From Clostridia bacterium (GTDB lineage: Bacteria; Bacillota; Clostridia; Christensenellales; UMGS416): a DNA stretch of 44,567 nt. The DNA is taken from positions 1 through 44,567 of the forward strand of contig JAFGUF010000017.1 in the NCBI GenBank assembly GCA_016938675.1, in the 5' to 3' direction. The position numbers were made by a program, and so were the translations under genes. The notes under the pieces are model-generated. The model searched no databases, had not been told where the DNA came from, and worked only from the letters and a program-made list of their open reading frames with translations. The first letter of the stretch is position 1, and every line of letters begins with the position of its first letter. Positions 16,701-25,614 of this stretch are shown here, piece by piece.

Positions 16701-17825
16701 TTACTCTGCCAGAGCTCCGTAGTAGAGCACATATGATGTCATAGTGCCGTCTTCATCAAAATAGAACGTACATAGATACTGGGGCTCAAACATATAGCTT
16801 TCCCGCAGGTAGGCAATTCCAACCTCTGAAAGCAGGTTTTCATTTTCGAAGCAGGAAAGGGTCAATGTGGTTTCGCTGCCGTAATCATAGGATACGCATG
16901 ATGGCGGAACGGAGGTCTGAATGTCGCTGTCGCCCTCATTCGCCCTGTAGAAGATTGTGTATGCGGAATCAGAATATTCAGCCGAGTTGCAGAAGCTTTC
17001 TACTATCTCGTTGATGTTATTGCCCATGATAAATCCTCTCGGGCCATATAATGAGGAGCTGATATTAGCGGCGGTTAATATGCCGTCTGTGAAGCTGACC
17101 ATGCCAAAATCGTATGTGTAGTCCTCCACGGTCTCGCCGGTTGCGCCCATCACGTAGGATTCAGTGATGAGAGGGGTGATGCCGCCTAAGCTTGCAATGA
17201 ATGTATCTTTATCGGAGCCCAGCATAACGCCGTTTACTATGGCATCCACAGCAGTGAAGGGCATGCTTGCGTTCATCTGCGGATTAATCTGCTGCTGCCA
17301 TTTGCTTTCATCCAGCAGCCATACATTCTGCAGAATGAGAGGTATATCGGCTATGAACTCAGTGTACTCCAGCGCATCCTCAGAATCTGCGCTATAGGGG
17401 AAATCCAGCACGGGCACGCTGTAGAATTTAACATCATCCATCTGCAAAAAGACATCTGCGGACATGTATAGATTATTGGGGTCTACATCGTATGCCGCGC
17501 CGATATGCAGAATCAGCGGGTTTATTGACTGCTCAAGGGCATCCTTTGTGACATGATAGATATATGTTTCATCCTCTATCAATTCATAGGAGGTTCTTCC
17601 AATCCATGCATCGGGAATAGGAACAAAGTATCCGCCGGCCTCATTTGTGATGATTGCAGAATCTGTGAGAGTTCCTTTGGCGGCGGATGATGTATCGGTC
17701 GTCGCTTCCTCGGTAACCTTGGGTACTACGGACGAAGGCACAGGCTCCTGCGACATAATAAAGCATCCGGAAAGTGCCAGTGAAGCTATCAGCATAGCTG
17801 CCAGAACAATAGTAATTTTCTTCAT
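16701..17825 (-). CDS. lipoprotein of unknown function
   Basis: 374 residues, ATG preceded by AAGGAAGAG. The signal peptide ends in a lipobox (LALSGC, Cys21), then a Ser/Thr/Glu-rich linker to about residue 60. The mature part has no catalytic motif I recognise. Two segments, NGVMLGSDKDTFIASLGG and GPRGFIMGNNINEIVESFC, resemble the 'G.s.eeV...lG.p' units of SmpA/BLIP-like lipoprotein domains; this is a weak inference. It has its own promoter (17866-17894) and terminator, so it is monocistronic. Confidence 0.8.
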   Translation of the reverse strand: MKKITIVLAAMLIASLALSGCFIMSQEPVPSSVVPKVTEEATTDTSSAAKGTLTDSAIITNEAGGYFVPIPDAWIGRTSYELIEDETYIYHVTKDALEQSINPLILHIGAAYDVDPNNLYMSADVFLQMDDVKFYSVPVLDFPYSADSEDALEYTEFIADIPLILQNVWLLDESKWQQQINPQMNASMPFTAVDAIVNGVMLGSDKDTFIASLGGITPLITESYVMGATGETVEDYTYDFGMVSFTDGILTAANISSSLYGPRGFIMGNNINEIVESFCNSAEYSDSAYTIFYRANEGDSDIQTSVPPSCVSYDYGSETTLTLSCFENENLLSEVGIAYLRESYMFEPQYLCTFYFDEDGTMTSYVLYYGALAE

Positions 17826-17865
17826 AATATTCTCTTCCTTTATATAAATATATACCTATTATAAT

Positions 17866-17894
17866 ATAATACTATAGCTTGAGAATATTTACAA
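17866..17894 (-). promoter_or_regulatory. sigma-A-type promoter for the lipoprotein gene
   Basis: Minus strand TTGTAA (17894-17889), 17 bp, TATTAT (17871-17866). It lies about 40 bp before the start codon. Confidence 0.5.
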
Positions 17895-17972
17895 TGGATT
17901 CACATACAGGGCAAAAGAATAAAATATCGGGAAGTAAATACCGAACAGAGTAACTGAATAATCGGGATGATA

Positions 17973-17981
17973 TGGTATAAT
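17973..17981 (+). promoter_or_regulatory. extended -10 promoter for the AAA ATPase gene
   Basis: TGGTATAAT lies 24 bp before the ATG. No clear -35 is seen, which is usual for extended -10 elements. Confidence 0.5.
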
Positions 17982-18004
17982 AAAAAGAAAAAGACGAGCA
18001 AGAT

Positions 18005-18745
18005 ATGAGTAACCTGTATATAAAAGAAATTAGGCTGATGAGGGACAATATAGACAACTTTGGGGCATATCCTTTTTCGCTGCCGATCATAAAAAACATG
18101 AACAGCATTGAGCTTAGCAGCCCTGTTACATTCATAATGGGGGATAACGGCAGCGGCAAGTCGACGCTTATTGAGGCGGTGGCCGGCGCATGGGGGCTAA
18201 ACCCGGAGGGCGGAACGAAAAACTTCAGCTTCGCAACCAAGGAGACCCACTCCATGCTATACGAACACATAAGGCTGACAAAGGGAGTGAAAAGGCCGTC
18301 GGACAGCTTTTTTCTGAGAGCGGAGAGCTTCTACAATGTGGCGTCGGAATACGACAGGCTGTATGAAGAAGAGACAGAGATCGGCGCGAAGACTCCCTTT
18401 GGCAGCCGATCGCTGCATATGCAGTCCCACGGGGAGAGCTTTATATCCTTGATGAAAAACAGGCTGTCGGGCAATGGGCTATACATCTTCGATGAGCCGG
18501 AGGCTGCGCTTTCTGCATCGGGGCAGCTGGGTATGCTGCGGATCATGAAGGATCTGGTTGATAAAAACTCGCAGCTGATAATAGCCACGCATTCTGCAAT
18601 ACTGTCGGCTTTTCCCGGCGCTGTGATATATGAAGCAAATGACACGGAGTTCGTCAAAAGGGCGTATGAGGAGACGGACAATTATATGGTGACTAAGTAT
18701 TTTCTTAATAATAAGGAGAGGATATTTAAGGAGCTGTTTGAGTAG
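18005..18745 (+). CDS. AAA-family ATPase (ABC-type ATPase fold, AAA_21-like)
   Basis: 246 residues. The Walker A motif GDNGSGKST is at residues 47-55, the signature region is poor, and the Walker B motif LYIFDEPEAAL lies at about 158-168. The ATHS switch histidine follows (IIATHSAIL). The layout (strand, P-loop, short insert, FDEPE, ATHS) is that of the small chromosomal AAA ATPases related to ABC ATPases but lacking membrane partners. Length is typical of the short class (about 240-270). There is no strong ribosome binding site; the message would have a very short leader. No nuclease partner adjoins it, so this is a stand-alone ATPase of unknown role. Confidence 0.85.
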   Translation: MSNLYIKEIRLMRDNIDNFGAYPFSLPIIKNMNSIELSSPVTFIMGDNGSGKSTLIEAVAGAWGLNPEGGTKNFSFATKETHSMLYEHIRLTKGVKRPSDSFFLRAESFYNVASEYDRLYEEETEIGAKTPFGSRSLHMQSHGESFISLMKNRLSGNGLYIFDEPEAALSASGQLGMLRIMKDLVDKNSQLIIATHSAILSAFPGAVIYEANDTEFVKRAYEETDNYMVTKYFLNNKERIFKELFE

Positions 18746-18796
18746 GGGGGGGAGTTTTATCTCGCTGAAGGTTTCTCAATTATTGAACCTACTATA

Positions 18797-19200
18797 AAAA
18801 CCCCTCCGACATCTGTGGATGCCACCTCCCCTTATTATGGGAGGCAGGGATTGCGCAACAATATATTTAGGACATTATTTTGAGTCACTGCGGCTCCAAG
18901 GAGAGAAAGTAATATAGTCTATTCTACATAAACCTCCCTTGTAAAAGGGAGGGGGACCGCTTGCGGTGGTGGGATTCGCTACCTTTATATTCCTCTAAAA
19001 GAATAGACATTTTCGCCTGCGAGGGAAACCTCTCAGTCTCACTACGTTCGACAGCTCTCCTACAAGGAGAGCCTGACTAATAATAAAAGTAGATTGAAAT
19101 TCTCAGCCTCTCCTTGTAGGAGACGGCAAGCATGTCTGCAGAGCAGACTGCGATGGGCGAAAGAGTGACGTAAGCCGGCACCCGAAGGTGACGGAGAGGT
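18797..19200. repeat. mosaic interspersed repeat region R1
   Basis: This fills the 535-bp gap after the ATPase gene. Modules shared with R3 are A (18800-18901, CCCCTCCGACATCTG...GGCTC), D (18955-18978, GACCGCTTGCGGTGGTGGG), E (19027-19073, CCTCTCAGTC, hairpin, CAGCTCTCCTACAAGGAGAG) and C (19123-19177, CGGCAAGCATGTCTGC...GTGACGTAAGCCG). A second, inverted E-like end (19101-19125) and a closing GGAGAGGTTT follow. In this copy module C lacks one arm of the hairpin that is intact in R3. There is no coding potential; a GTG at 19188 in frame with the next gene lies inside the repeat. Confidence 0.8.
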
Positions 19201-19280
19201 TTTATCCCCCCTTGCAAATAGCGCCTATTTATATTACTATTAGTACAGATAAAAAATGCACACAGAAGGCGGTAGAGCGC

Positions 19281-19799
19281 ATGAAAACAGCAATTGTATC
19301 CTACTCATTTACAGGCAGAAACGACCGCGTGGCGGAAATAATAAGCGAAAAACTGCAAATAGAACACATAAAAATAACCGAGAAAAAACAGCGCACAATA
19401 ATGACTGCGGCGTGGGATGTGATGCTGGGAAGGAAGCCAAAGGTTGCGCCCTCACCTGATGTAATAGACCAATATGACTTAGTTATATTCATGTCGCCCG
19501 TATGGATGGGCACGGCGGCCTCGCCTCTGCACAGGTACCTTATTCGAGTGAAGAAGACAAAAAAGGACTACGCCTACATCGCATTGAGCGGCGGCGGAAC
19601 AGAGAAGAACCCAACGCTCAAAAAGAACGTGATGCAATGGGCGAAGCACGAGCCGAAGGCATTCCTAGACATGCATGTGTCCGATCTCTTTTCGGATAAA
19701 GAAATATCAAATGATGAAATTCAGCGCTATCAGATGGCCGAGGAAGAATATTTGGTTTTCGCGGACAGGGCGATAACGGAAATAGAGAAAATATTATAA
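19281..19799 (+). CDS. flavodoxin-family protein
   Basis: 172 residues from the ATG at 19281. Extension upstream would run into the repeat region, and only a weak AAGG site is present. The N-terminus MKTAIVSYSFTGRNDRVAEIIS matches the FMN phosphate-binding loop of flavodoxins (S/T-x-T/S-G-x-T-x-x-hydrophobic). YDLVIFMSPVWMGTAASPLHRYL is the second FMN-contact loop, and IALSGGGTEKNP the third. The role is probably as a flavin-dependent electron carrier or oxidoreductase in the cytoplasm; the partner is unknown. It stands alone between repeats and has its own terminator. Confidence 0.85.
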   Translation: MKTAIVSYSFTGRNDRVAEIISEKLQIEHIKITEKKQRTIMTAAWDVMLGRKPKVAPSPDVIDQYDLVIFMSPVWMGTAASPLHRYLIRVKKTKKDYAYIALSGGGTEKNPTLKKNVMQWAKHEPKAFLDMHVSDLFSDKEISNDEIQRYQMAEEEYLVFADRAITEIEKIL

Positions 19800-19806
19800 A
19801 ATATAT

Positions 19807-19838
19807 AAACTCCTGCAGAAAGCGTGCGGGAGTTTTTT
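19807..19838 (+). terminator. intrinsic terminator after the flavodoxin-like gene
   Basis: An 11-bp stem (AAACTCCTGCA at 19807-19817 with its complement ending at 19835, one G-U pair) runs into TTTTTT. Confidence 0.85.
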
Positions 19839-19850
19839 ATATATTTTCTA

Positions 19851-19948
19851 CATCCCCTTGAAAGCAAAGCGGTATCGTATAGATGCCGCGATGAACGAAA
19901 GCAGTTTTGAAAAAACTGCGAAAGTTAGCTTTCTTTCCTCCTTTGGCA
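19851..19948. repeat. interspersed repeat module F, copy 1 (R2)
   Basis: About 98 bp closely matching 34499-34594 base for base. The core hairpin is GCAGTTTT-GAA-AAAACTGC, flanked by GAAAGC and GCTTTCTTTC arms. It fills part of the 310-bp gap 19800-20109; the remainder holds the terminator of the previous gene and TATAAT (20022-20027) with AAGGAG for the next gene. Confidence 0.7.
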
Positions 19949-20109
19949 AAGTATCTATAAGAATTTCTGATATTAAAATTATTTATGAAAAAAAGTGCAA
20001 CGACTATGTGATTAATATCGTTATAATAGGGAGTAGTAAATTTGCGATGATTAGCTAGCTATAAAATCACAAAATATGTCTGCTTAAATCAATAAAGGAG
20101 TAAGCTAAT

Positions 20110-20961
20110 ATGAAAAAGTTAACATCAAGGACCAAAAAGTTTATCATAAGTGCAATTTTAGTACATGCGATAGTTATTATAAGTGCATTAATACTGATTA
20201 CTACAAATACTATTAATTTTTATAGTAAAGGAATGCTTCTATATACAGGAACATTAATTCTATTGATGATAATATCTGCAGTATTTATTAGGAAAAGGAT
20301 TAAGGATAATCATAAAGTTATTTCTGAAAAGGATATAGATTTGGAAAGATATGAAGAGGCAAATGATATGCTTACATTCGAAGTTATCAACAAGAAAGAA
20401 AAAAAGCATATCATTAACTCAATTGCAGAGTGGTTAGATATAGAAAAAAAAGGTAATAAGACAAGCCAATTGGATATAAAGGGAAAAGTAAAAACTAATT
20501 TAGCTGATCTAGGATATAATAAGCTCAATAAAAATCTTCTCAGGTTTTTATTGAGTTCATTATTTTTTGCAATTTTGCTATGTGTATATCAAATTGAACA
20601 ATTTATTGTCCGTACCGATTATTATAGTTTCTTTGATGTAAATTTAGCGCCATCAACTATTTTTTATTTTTTTGCTTTAGCTTTTTTCTGGACATATTTA
20701 TATATATATTTATATCAAAAAGGGAAAATGCTATTAGCAAACTGTCTTCCTTTGGTGTCTGTTGCTGTACATTTGTTAATGGTAGCACTAATAAACCGTT
20801 TTAATTTTGATAATCCAATTTTAAATTATATTATAGGTGGGCAATTTGGTTATATAAAAAATTTTCTACGCTTAATTATAGTTATTGCTTTTATAGTAAT
20901 TAACTATTTAATTCAAAAATTGGTGAGAAAGAAAATGGTGAAGGCTAATGTAGAAGTCTAA
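20110..20961 (+). CDS. multi-pass membrane protein, unknown function
   Basis: 283 residues, AAAGGAG nine bases upstream of the ATG. There are two hydrophobic helices at the N-terminus (about residues 10-31 and 41-60) and a charged cytoplasmic domain (about 62-140, rich in Lys/Glu/Asp). Four further helices follow at about 145-163, 183-204, 211-230 and 247-268. No family motif is recognised. The coding sequence is much more AT-rich than the flavodoxin and YibE/F genes around it, suggesting recent acquisition. Confidence 0.75.
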   Translation: MKKLTSRTKKFIISAILVHAIVIISALILITTNTINFYSKGMLLYTGTLILLMIISAVFIRKRIKDNHKVISEKDIDLERYEEANDMLTFEVINKKEKKHIINSIAEWLDIEKKGNKTSQLDIKGKVKTNLADLGYNKLNKNLLRFLLSSLFFAILLCVYQIEQFIVRTDYYSFFDVNLAPSTIFYFFALAFFWTYLYIYLYQKGKMLLANCLPLVSVAVHLLMVALINRFNFDNPILNYIIGGQFGYIKNFLRLIIVIAFIVINYLIQKLVRKKMVKANVEV

Positions 20962-21063
20962 TAACACTAAAAAATATTAAATCGTAAATTTAGATAAATT
21001 AGTGCAAACGGATGAAGAATTATATAATGATTACTTCAAGTTCCATTATTATTAAAACAATTG

Positions 21064-21092
21064 CAAAAGCCGCCCGAATAAACGGACGGCTT
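21064..21092 (-). terminator. intrinsic terminator of the YibE/F gene
   Basis: On the minus strand AGCCGTCCG (21091-21083) pairs with CGGGCGGCT (21076-21068), with one G-U pair, followed by a T run. Confidence 0.8.
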
Positions 21093-21115
21093 AATAGTAC
21101 ATTTTTATTTATTCT

Positions 21116-22309
21116 TTACTCTTCCTCAACGGTTTCAATTGCCTCAACTACCGCAGTCTTTTGCTTTTTCTTAAGGTGCAGCAGCGATGTAACAAGCGCC
21201 GTCATAGGAACTGTGCACACAAGGCCGATGCTGCCTGCTATGGCGCGGAGGAATTCCGAGGAGAAAAGCTCCCAGCTTAGGGTGTACTGTATCTGCGTGG
21301 AATTGACATAGACCAGCACAATAATCGGCAAAGACGAGCCGACGTAGGCCAGTATCAGAGTATTTGTCATTGTGCCCATGATGTCGCCGCCTATTTTCAT
21401 TCCGCTTTTTAGTATCTCTTTGGATGTTATGTCGCCCTTCCTGTGCTCAACTATTTCCTCAAGCGATGAGGCTATGGAGACGGCAACGTCCATGGTAGCT
21501 CCCAGCGCGCCAATGATTATTGCGGCGAACATAAGGCCGTTCATATCCAGCTTATGGTGATAATAGAGCACGTTGGCGAAGGTATCGGTGAGGCCTGTCA
21601 TGCTCATTAATTTCTGCATGATGAAGGCAAGCAGCCCGGCGATCAGGAATCCCATCGTCGCTCCGATTATTGCGGAGGCTGCCTTTATCCTGAAGCCGCA
21701 TACAATCAGCAGCGTGATTACCGTGACTATAACTGATGTTAAAATCGCCAGCAGCATGATGTTGTAGCCATCTAAAAGCAGGGGGATAAACACGAAGAAT
21801 ATTACTGCGCAGGTTATAATCAGCGCTACCAGTGAACGCAGCCCCTTGAACCCGCTGAATACCAGAAGCACCAGCGCAAAAAGTATGCCGAAAGCTATTA
21901 TGTAGGGCACGCGCGCGTACTCCACGAAGTCGCCTATCACAGCGCCGTTTTCCAGTGAGGGGTATAAGTATACCGTGTCGCCCTCGCTTATGGTTTTCGT
22001 CATGTAGCTATTGGTGCTGTCTATTATCTGGCGGCAGGATATTTCCTTGTCGGATATATTCGAGTCGATTATTCGGGCGGTGAATTCAATTGTCTCTATT
22101 ACCTGTTCTGTGCCGAAGTAGTCATTCACCTCCACGCCCGCGCTGATTACCTCCACAACCTTTGCCTTAACCACCCTTTGGTCGGTGTTGGTTGCGACGA
22201 ATTCCTCAAGCGTTACGGGAGAAAATAGGGTGACGCCCTTGCAGGAGGAAAGCAGCAGAGCCGCGAGTATTACAACTAATATTATTAAAGTTGATTTATT
22301 TGCTTTCAT
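21116..22309 (-). CDS. YibE/F-like multi-pass membrane protein
   Basis: 397 residues from the ATG at 22309, preceded by AAGGAAGAG. The reading frame extends further upstream without a start signal. The protein begins with a hydrophobic segment ending LLLSSC, which could act as a lipobox. An extracytoplasmic beta-rich domain (about residues 30-130) contains EVIETIEF..RI and EGDTVYLYPSLENGAVIGDFVEYAR. About seven membrane helices follow, with the conserved IIIGALGATMDVAVSIASSLEEIVEH and GGDIMGTMTNTLILAYVGSSLPI. Those two stretches are diagnostic of the YibE/F family (PF07907), whose transport substrate is not established. It is monocistronic with its own terminator. Confidence 0.9.
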   Translation of the reverse strand: MKANKSTLIILVVILAALLLSSCKGVTLFSPVTLEEFVATNTDQRVVKAKVVEVISAGVEVNDYFGTEQVIETIEFTARIIDSNISDKEISCRQIIDSTNSYMTKTISEGDTVYLYPSLENGAVIGDFVEYARVPYIIAFGILFALVLLVFSGFKGLRSLVALIITCAVIFFVFIPLLLDGYNIMLLAILTSVIVTVITLLIVCGFRIKAASAIIGATMGFLIAGLLAFIMQKLMSMTGLTDTFANVLYYHHKLDMNGLMFAAIIIGALGATMDVAVSIASSLEEIVEHRKGDITSKEILKSGMKIGGDIMGTMTNTLILAYVGSSLPIIVLVYVNSTQIQYTLSWELFSSEFLRAIAGSIGLVCTVPMTALVTSLLHLKKKQKTAVVEAIETVEEE

Positions 22310-22539
22310 ATAATGCACTCTTCCTTTATTTATATGCCTTATTAAATGATAGCACAGGCGCGGGGAATGTACAAGGTGGGGGGCTTTTGCACTGCAAGGT
22401 TCTTGCCCGAAAAACAAACAATTTTATTAAGAGCTATAGACTTGATTATACATTTTAATAGGTTTAAAAGCATTTTAGTGAAAGTAAAATAAGAAAAGTT
22501 ACCTAGGATTCTTGCTTCCTTATTCATTACTGAACGCTA

Positions 22540-22689
22540 TTATGATTTACCAAATGATTCCATTATTTCGTCGTTAGTTCTCTCTCCGGAGAATACATTT
22601 TTAACTTCATATTTAATTTGGACATTGTTATTGATTTTTTTCATAGTAAGTGAATAGAGTATTTCACTAAATATTAGCTTTATAGTCAT
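22540..22689 (-). CDS. 49-residue ORF overlapping the TM-GAF gene (ATGA overlap)
   Basis: The ATG at 22689 overlaps the TGA of the gene upstream in an ATGA arrangement, so translation by coupling is likely. The sequence starts MTIKLIFSEILYSLTMKK and then reads INNNVQIKYEVKNVFSG, ending ERTNDEIMESFGKS. The second half looks like one beta-hairpin plus an amphipathic helix. It resembles short Firmicute proteins of the form 'V.y.v.nvF.G..t..ei' that accompany mobile or accessory genes, a recollection not tested here. The frame is AT-rich like its partner. There is no separate ribosome binding site; an internal ATG at codon 16 is an alternative start. Confidence 0.55.
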   Translation of the reverse strand: MTIKLIFSEILYSLTMKKINNNVQIKYEVKNVFSGERTNDEIMESFGKS

Positions 22690-23678
22690 GATACTTGTTT
22701 TCCTTTTCTTTTACCTTGTGTTTTATTTAAACTTTTATAATATTTATTGCAACTGGTTAAGAAGAAATATAGGATTTGAGCAAAATCTTGCATAATCATT
22801 ATTTCGAGTGTTTTGTTACTACGTCTGAAAGTATGTGTTGATTTTGAATCTACGCACAAAAACCCTATTATATTGCAAATTTTTGTTTTATCTTCGAATT
22901 CGCCGGTTCTCTCGTTTATTGATTGGGAAGAATAGGAACATACAGGAACTACAATTGTAGACTTATATTCTCTCTTATAGTAATCAGATGGGTTGTTATA
23001 ATCATTTCGCTTCTCATATTGCGGCAAATTAGTCGAATGGAAATAAGTATCTTCTGTATGGCGAAAAAAGATTTTTTCAAAATCAGTATTTTGAGATAAT
23101 AGGCTTTTATTCTTCGCAATTTTTCTAACTTTTTTTGATTCCTTATCTCTAGCGAATACTGTTACAAAGGCATCCTTATCTCTATAAGGATATTCAGGGA
23201 ATTCGTTTTTGATTTCTGTTTTTGTAGTTTTCAAAATCTGTATATATGATGAGTGTATATTCTTTTTCTTACCAGTAGAGATAATAAAAACATCGACTAA
23301 ATTATCGCATAAGACATTTAATACTTGCTTGATTTTATTATCTATTGAATTTGCGGTTAAGTTACCTTCGTTTCTATCAAGATAGTATAGAGTATCCATA
23401 GCTTTTTTATTGAATGTACTAATATGGTTTACAAAAGCTTTTTGCCGTGCTACGCTGACGACTCTAATTTTAATTGCTATACCTATAACTGTTAATCCTA
23501 CAAGAAGTAAACCGACTATAAGAAGAACTGTTATGAGTTTTGTGTTATCTGAGTTTAAAATTTGGTATAAGGCACAAATATCAACAAATAAAGATAAAAG
23601 GCCAGCGCCGCCAAGTATAGCGTCCAGCAATTGATAAGTTGCTATAGGCGCGTTGCTTAAGTCGCGTGATTTATTCAT
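22686..23678 (-). CDS. membrane protein with C-terminal GAF-like domain
   Basis: 330 residues, AGGGAG just upstream of the ATG. Two membrane helices (about residues 20-38 and 48-70) anchor a cytoplasmic part. Residues about 100-310 contain FARDKESKKVRKIAKN, then YKSTIVVPVCSYSS and IIGFLCVDSKSTHTF, followed by a helix of hydrophobic residues. The 'I.vPv......iiG.l.vDs...-F' arrangement is the closing half of a GAF-type ligand-binding domain; the assignment is by pattern only. It is probably a membrane-anchored sensor. The gene overlaps the 49-residue ORF by four bases and has no kinase or cyclase output domain, so any output may run through that small partner. It is AT-rich and looks acquired. 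Confidence 0.75.
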   Translation of the reverse strand: MNKSRDLSNAPIATYQLLDAILGGAGLLSLFVDICALYQILNSDNTKLITVLLIVGLLLVGLTVIGIAIKIRVVSVARQKAFVNHISTFNKKAMDTLYYLDRNEGNLTANSIDNKIKQVLNVLCDNLVDVFIISTGKKKNIHSSYIQILKTTKTEIKNEFPEYPYRDKDAFVTVFARDKESKKVRKIAKNKSLLSQNTDFEKIFFRHTEDTYFHSTNLPQYEKRNDYNNPSDYYKREYKSTIVVPVCSYSSQSINERTGEFEDKTKICNIIGFLCVDSKSTHTFRRSNKTLEIMIMQDFAQILYFFLTSCNKYYKSLNKTQGKRKGKQVS

Positions 23679-23814
23679 ATGTCTCCCTCTTCAATGGCTT
23701 TCCTATATAGTATCATTTTGTTGTTAAAAAAAATGTCGAATAATGATCCGAATAGAGCATATTTAGGTCAATTTACAAAAAATACATATTATCTATAAAT
23801 TAACAGATATACAA

Positions 23815-23840
23815 AAAGAGCACCCATAAAGGTGCTCTTT
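23815..23840. terminator. terminator of xylA
   Basis: The perfect stem AAAGAGCACC (23815-23824) / GGTGCTCTTT (23831-23840) is followed by T on both strands. It serves xylA on the minus strand. Confidence 0.85.
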
Positions 23841-23907
23841 TCTGCTTGAAGAAGGAGGAATCTTCTCTTTGCACGTTAAATAAGCGTAAACGCTTAAGAT
23901 ATTTTAA

Positions 23908-25221
23908 TTATCCAAAGATAATTGAATTGACTATGCCTTCCAGGTATTCCTGTGCGCCTGACTCATTGGTTGTGACTTCGCCCAGGTCAAGAGCGTACTT
24001 TTCAAGCTCAGCAAATGTCGCTGTGCCGTCAACTATCTTCTTGCCGATGCCTGAATTATAGCTTGAGTAGCGCTGGTCAACGAAGGAATCCAGCCTGCCG
24101 TCTTCAATGATCTTAGCCGCTATTTTGTATGCCAATGCCATTGTGTCCATGCCTGTTATATAGCCGCGGAATAGATCCTTCGCGTCTGTTGAGGCGCGGC
24201 GCAGCTTTGCGTCGAAGTTGGTGCCGCCTTTAGGATATCCGCCAGCTTTGATAAGCTCGTACATTGCCAGTGCCATGTCATATACGTTAGTTGGGAAGTT
24301 GTCTGTATCCCAGCCGTTGAATACTTCGCCCTGGTTGGCGTCGATGGAGCCCAGCATGCCGGCCTCTCTGGCTACGCGGAGTTCGTGTGCGAAGCTATGG
24401 CCTGCCAGTGTGGCGTGGTTGGCCTCAACGTTCAATTTGAAGTCTTTTTCAAGGCCGTGCTTATTTAGGAAGCCTATAACTGTTGCGCAGTCATAGTCGT
24501 ATTGGTGAGTCATTGGCTCCATTGGCTTTGGCTCGATGTAGAAATCGCCTGTAAAGCCGATTGAGCGTCCGTAGTCGCGGGCCATCTTGAGCATTCTGCC
24601 GAGATTGTCAAGCTCGAAGCCCATTTTTGTATTCAGCAGTGTTGCGTAGCCTTCGCGTCCGCCCCAGAATACATAGCCAGCTCCGCCCAGGCGTGTGGTT
24701 ATTTCGATGGCTTTCTTTATCTGTGCTGCTGCGAATGCAAAAACGTCAGCGTTGCAGGAAGTGGCTGCGCCGTGCATGAACCTTGGGTTTGAAAATGCGT
24801 TTGTTGTGCCCCAAAGCAGCTTCTTATTGTATTTTTTCATGAGAACTTCAATGTAATCAACGATTTCATCAAGCCTCTTGTTTGTTTCTTCCAGTGTGTC
24901 TGCCTCAGGCGCGATGTCTCTGTCGTGGAAGCAGAAATACTCGATGCCAAGCTTGTCCATGAATTCGAATCCGGCTTCTGCCTTTGCCTTTGCGTGTGCC
25001 ATAGGGTCAGTTTCGCCGAATGATTTGTCCTGTGTTGCTCCGCCGAAAATGTCAACGCCCTGGCCTGTGAGAGTGTGCCAGTAGCTCATTGCGAACTTAA
25101 GGTTGTCCTTCATTGATTTGCCGTTTACTACTTCTTCGGGATTATAGAACTTGAATGATAAATCATCTCCGCCTTTTCCCTTGTACTCAATTTTGCCTAT
25201 GCCTTTGAAATATTCGCTCAT
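23908..25221 (-). CDS. xylA: xylose isomerase
   Basis: 437 residues, the usual length of the class II (longer) xylose isomerases. AAGGAG lies eight bases before the ATG. The enzyme converts D-xylose to D-xylulose in the cytoplasm using two divalent metals. The catalytic base is in FHDRD (His99-Asp102). Further metal and substrate residues are seen in [26 protein letters not shown] and DANQGE. Nothing is missing or truncated. No xylulokinase or transporter adjoins it, so the rest of the pathway is elsewhere. The promoter and palindrome at 25261-25321 indicate repression by a regulator, probably LacI-family. Confidence 0.97.
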   Translation of the reverse strand: MSEYFKGIGKIEYKGKGGDDLSFKFYNPEEVVNGKSMKDNLKFAMSYWHTLTGQGVDIFGGATQDKSFGETDPMAHAKAKAEAGFEFMDKLGIEYFCFHDRDIAPEADTLEETNKRLDEIVDYIEVLMKKYNKKLLWGTTNAFSNPRFMHGAATSCNADVFAFAAAQIKKAIEITTRLGGAGYVFWGGREGYATLLNTKMGFELDNLGRMLKMARDYGRSIGFTGDFYIEPKPMEPMTHQYDYDCATVIGFLNKHGLEKDFKLNVEANHATLAGHSFAHELRVAREAGMLGSIDANQGEVFNGWDTDNFPTNVYDMALAMYELIKAGGYPKGGTNFDAKLRRASTDAKDLFRGYITGMDTMALAYKIAAKIIEDGRLDSFVDQRYSSYNSGIGKKIVDGTATFAELEKYALDLGEVTTNESGAQEYLEGIVNSIIFG

Positions 25222-25260
25222 AATATGCTCCTTCTGTGAATTTTAATTGAAATATTTGTA

Positions 25261-25276
25261 CTGTGCACGTGCACAG
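25261..25276. promoter_or_regulatory. perfect 16-bp palindrome, probable xylA operator
   Basis: CTGTGCACGTGCACAG is its own reverse complement, with a central CG as in LacI/PurR-family operators. It lies about 40 bp before the xylA ATG and about 10 bp downstream of the predicted transcription start, where bound repressor would block elongation. Confidence 0.65.
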
Positions 25277-25292
25277 GATTGTTATCAAATAT

Positions 25293-25321
25293 ATTTTATC
25301 ACTTATTTTTGTATGGCGCAA
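25293..25321 (-). promoter_or_regulatory. sigma-A-type promoter of xylA
   Basis: Minus strand TTGCGC (25321-25316), 17 bp, TAAAAT (25298-25293). The operator-like palindrome lies directly downstream. Confidence 0.5.
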
Positions 25322-25500
25322 GGGGACAAATATAACATAGACTAGCAAATTATTGATATAGCAGCATGCATTTGCGGCTGTTGTATAGTATTTTGATTTA
25401 CGGCAGACCGCGAAAAAGGGTGATTATCTAAATAAATTACGAAAAATGCATTACATTGTTACACTATTGCGATTAAATATTGTTAATCAGTAACGAAAAC

Positions 25501-25529
25501 TGGACACGACGTAACAAGTGTGTTATAAT
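25501..25529 (+). promoter_or_regulatory. strong sigma-A-type promoter for the 179-residue lipoprotein gene
   Basis: TGGACA (25501-25506), 17 bp, TATAAT (25524-25529). The leader contains a hairpin made from CCTCAAT and ATTGAGG (25552-25575). The rest of the 393-bp gap 25222-25614 holds the xylA control region and AT-rich sequence with no other gene visible. Confidence 0.7.
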
Positions 25530-25614
25530 TCTGTAATAGATATAGAAAAACCTCAATTAGTTTGTAATATTGAGGGGAAGAGTTCATTTAGTAAAAATAG
25601 ATAAGGAGTACCAA

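Noticed and set aside
19188-19280. N-terminal extension of the flavodoxin-like protein
   Set aside because: The GTG lies inside repeat R1 and the flavodoxin fold begins exactly at the ATG at 19281.
19858-20058. 66-codon plus-strand ORF before the membrane protein at 20110
   Set aside because: Its first half is module F of the intergenic repeat, the same sequence as at 34499-34594.
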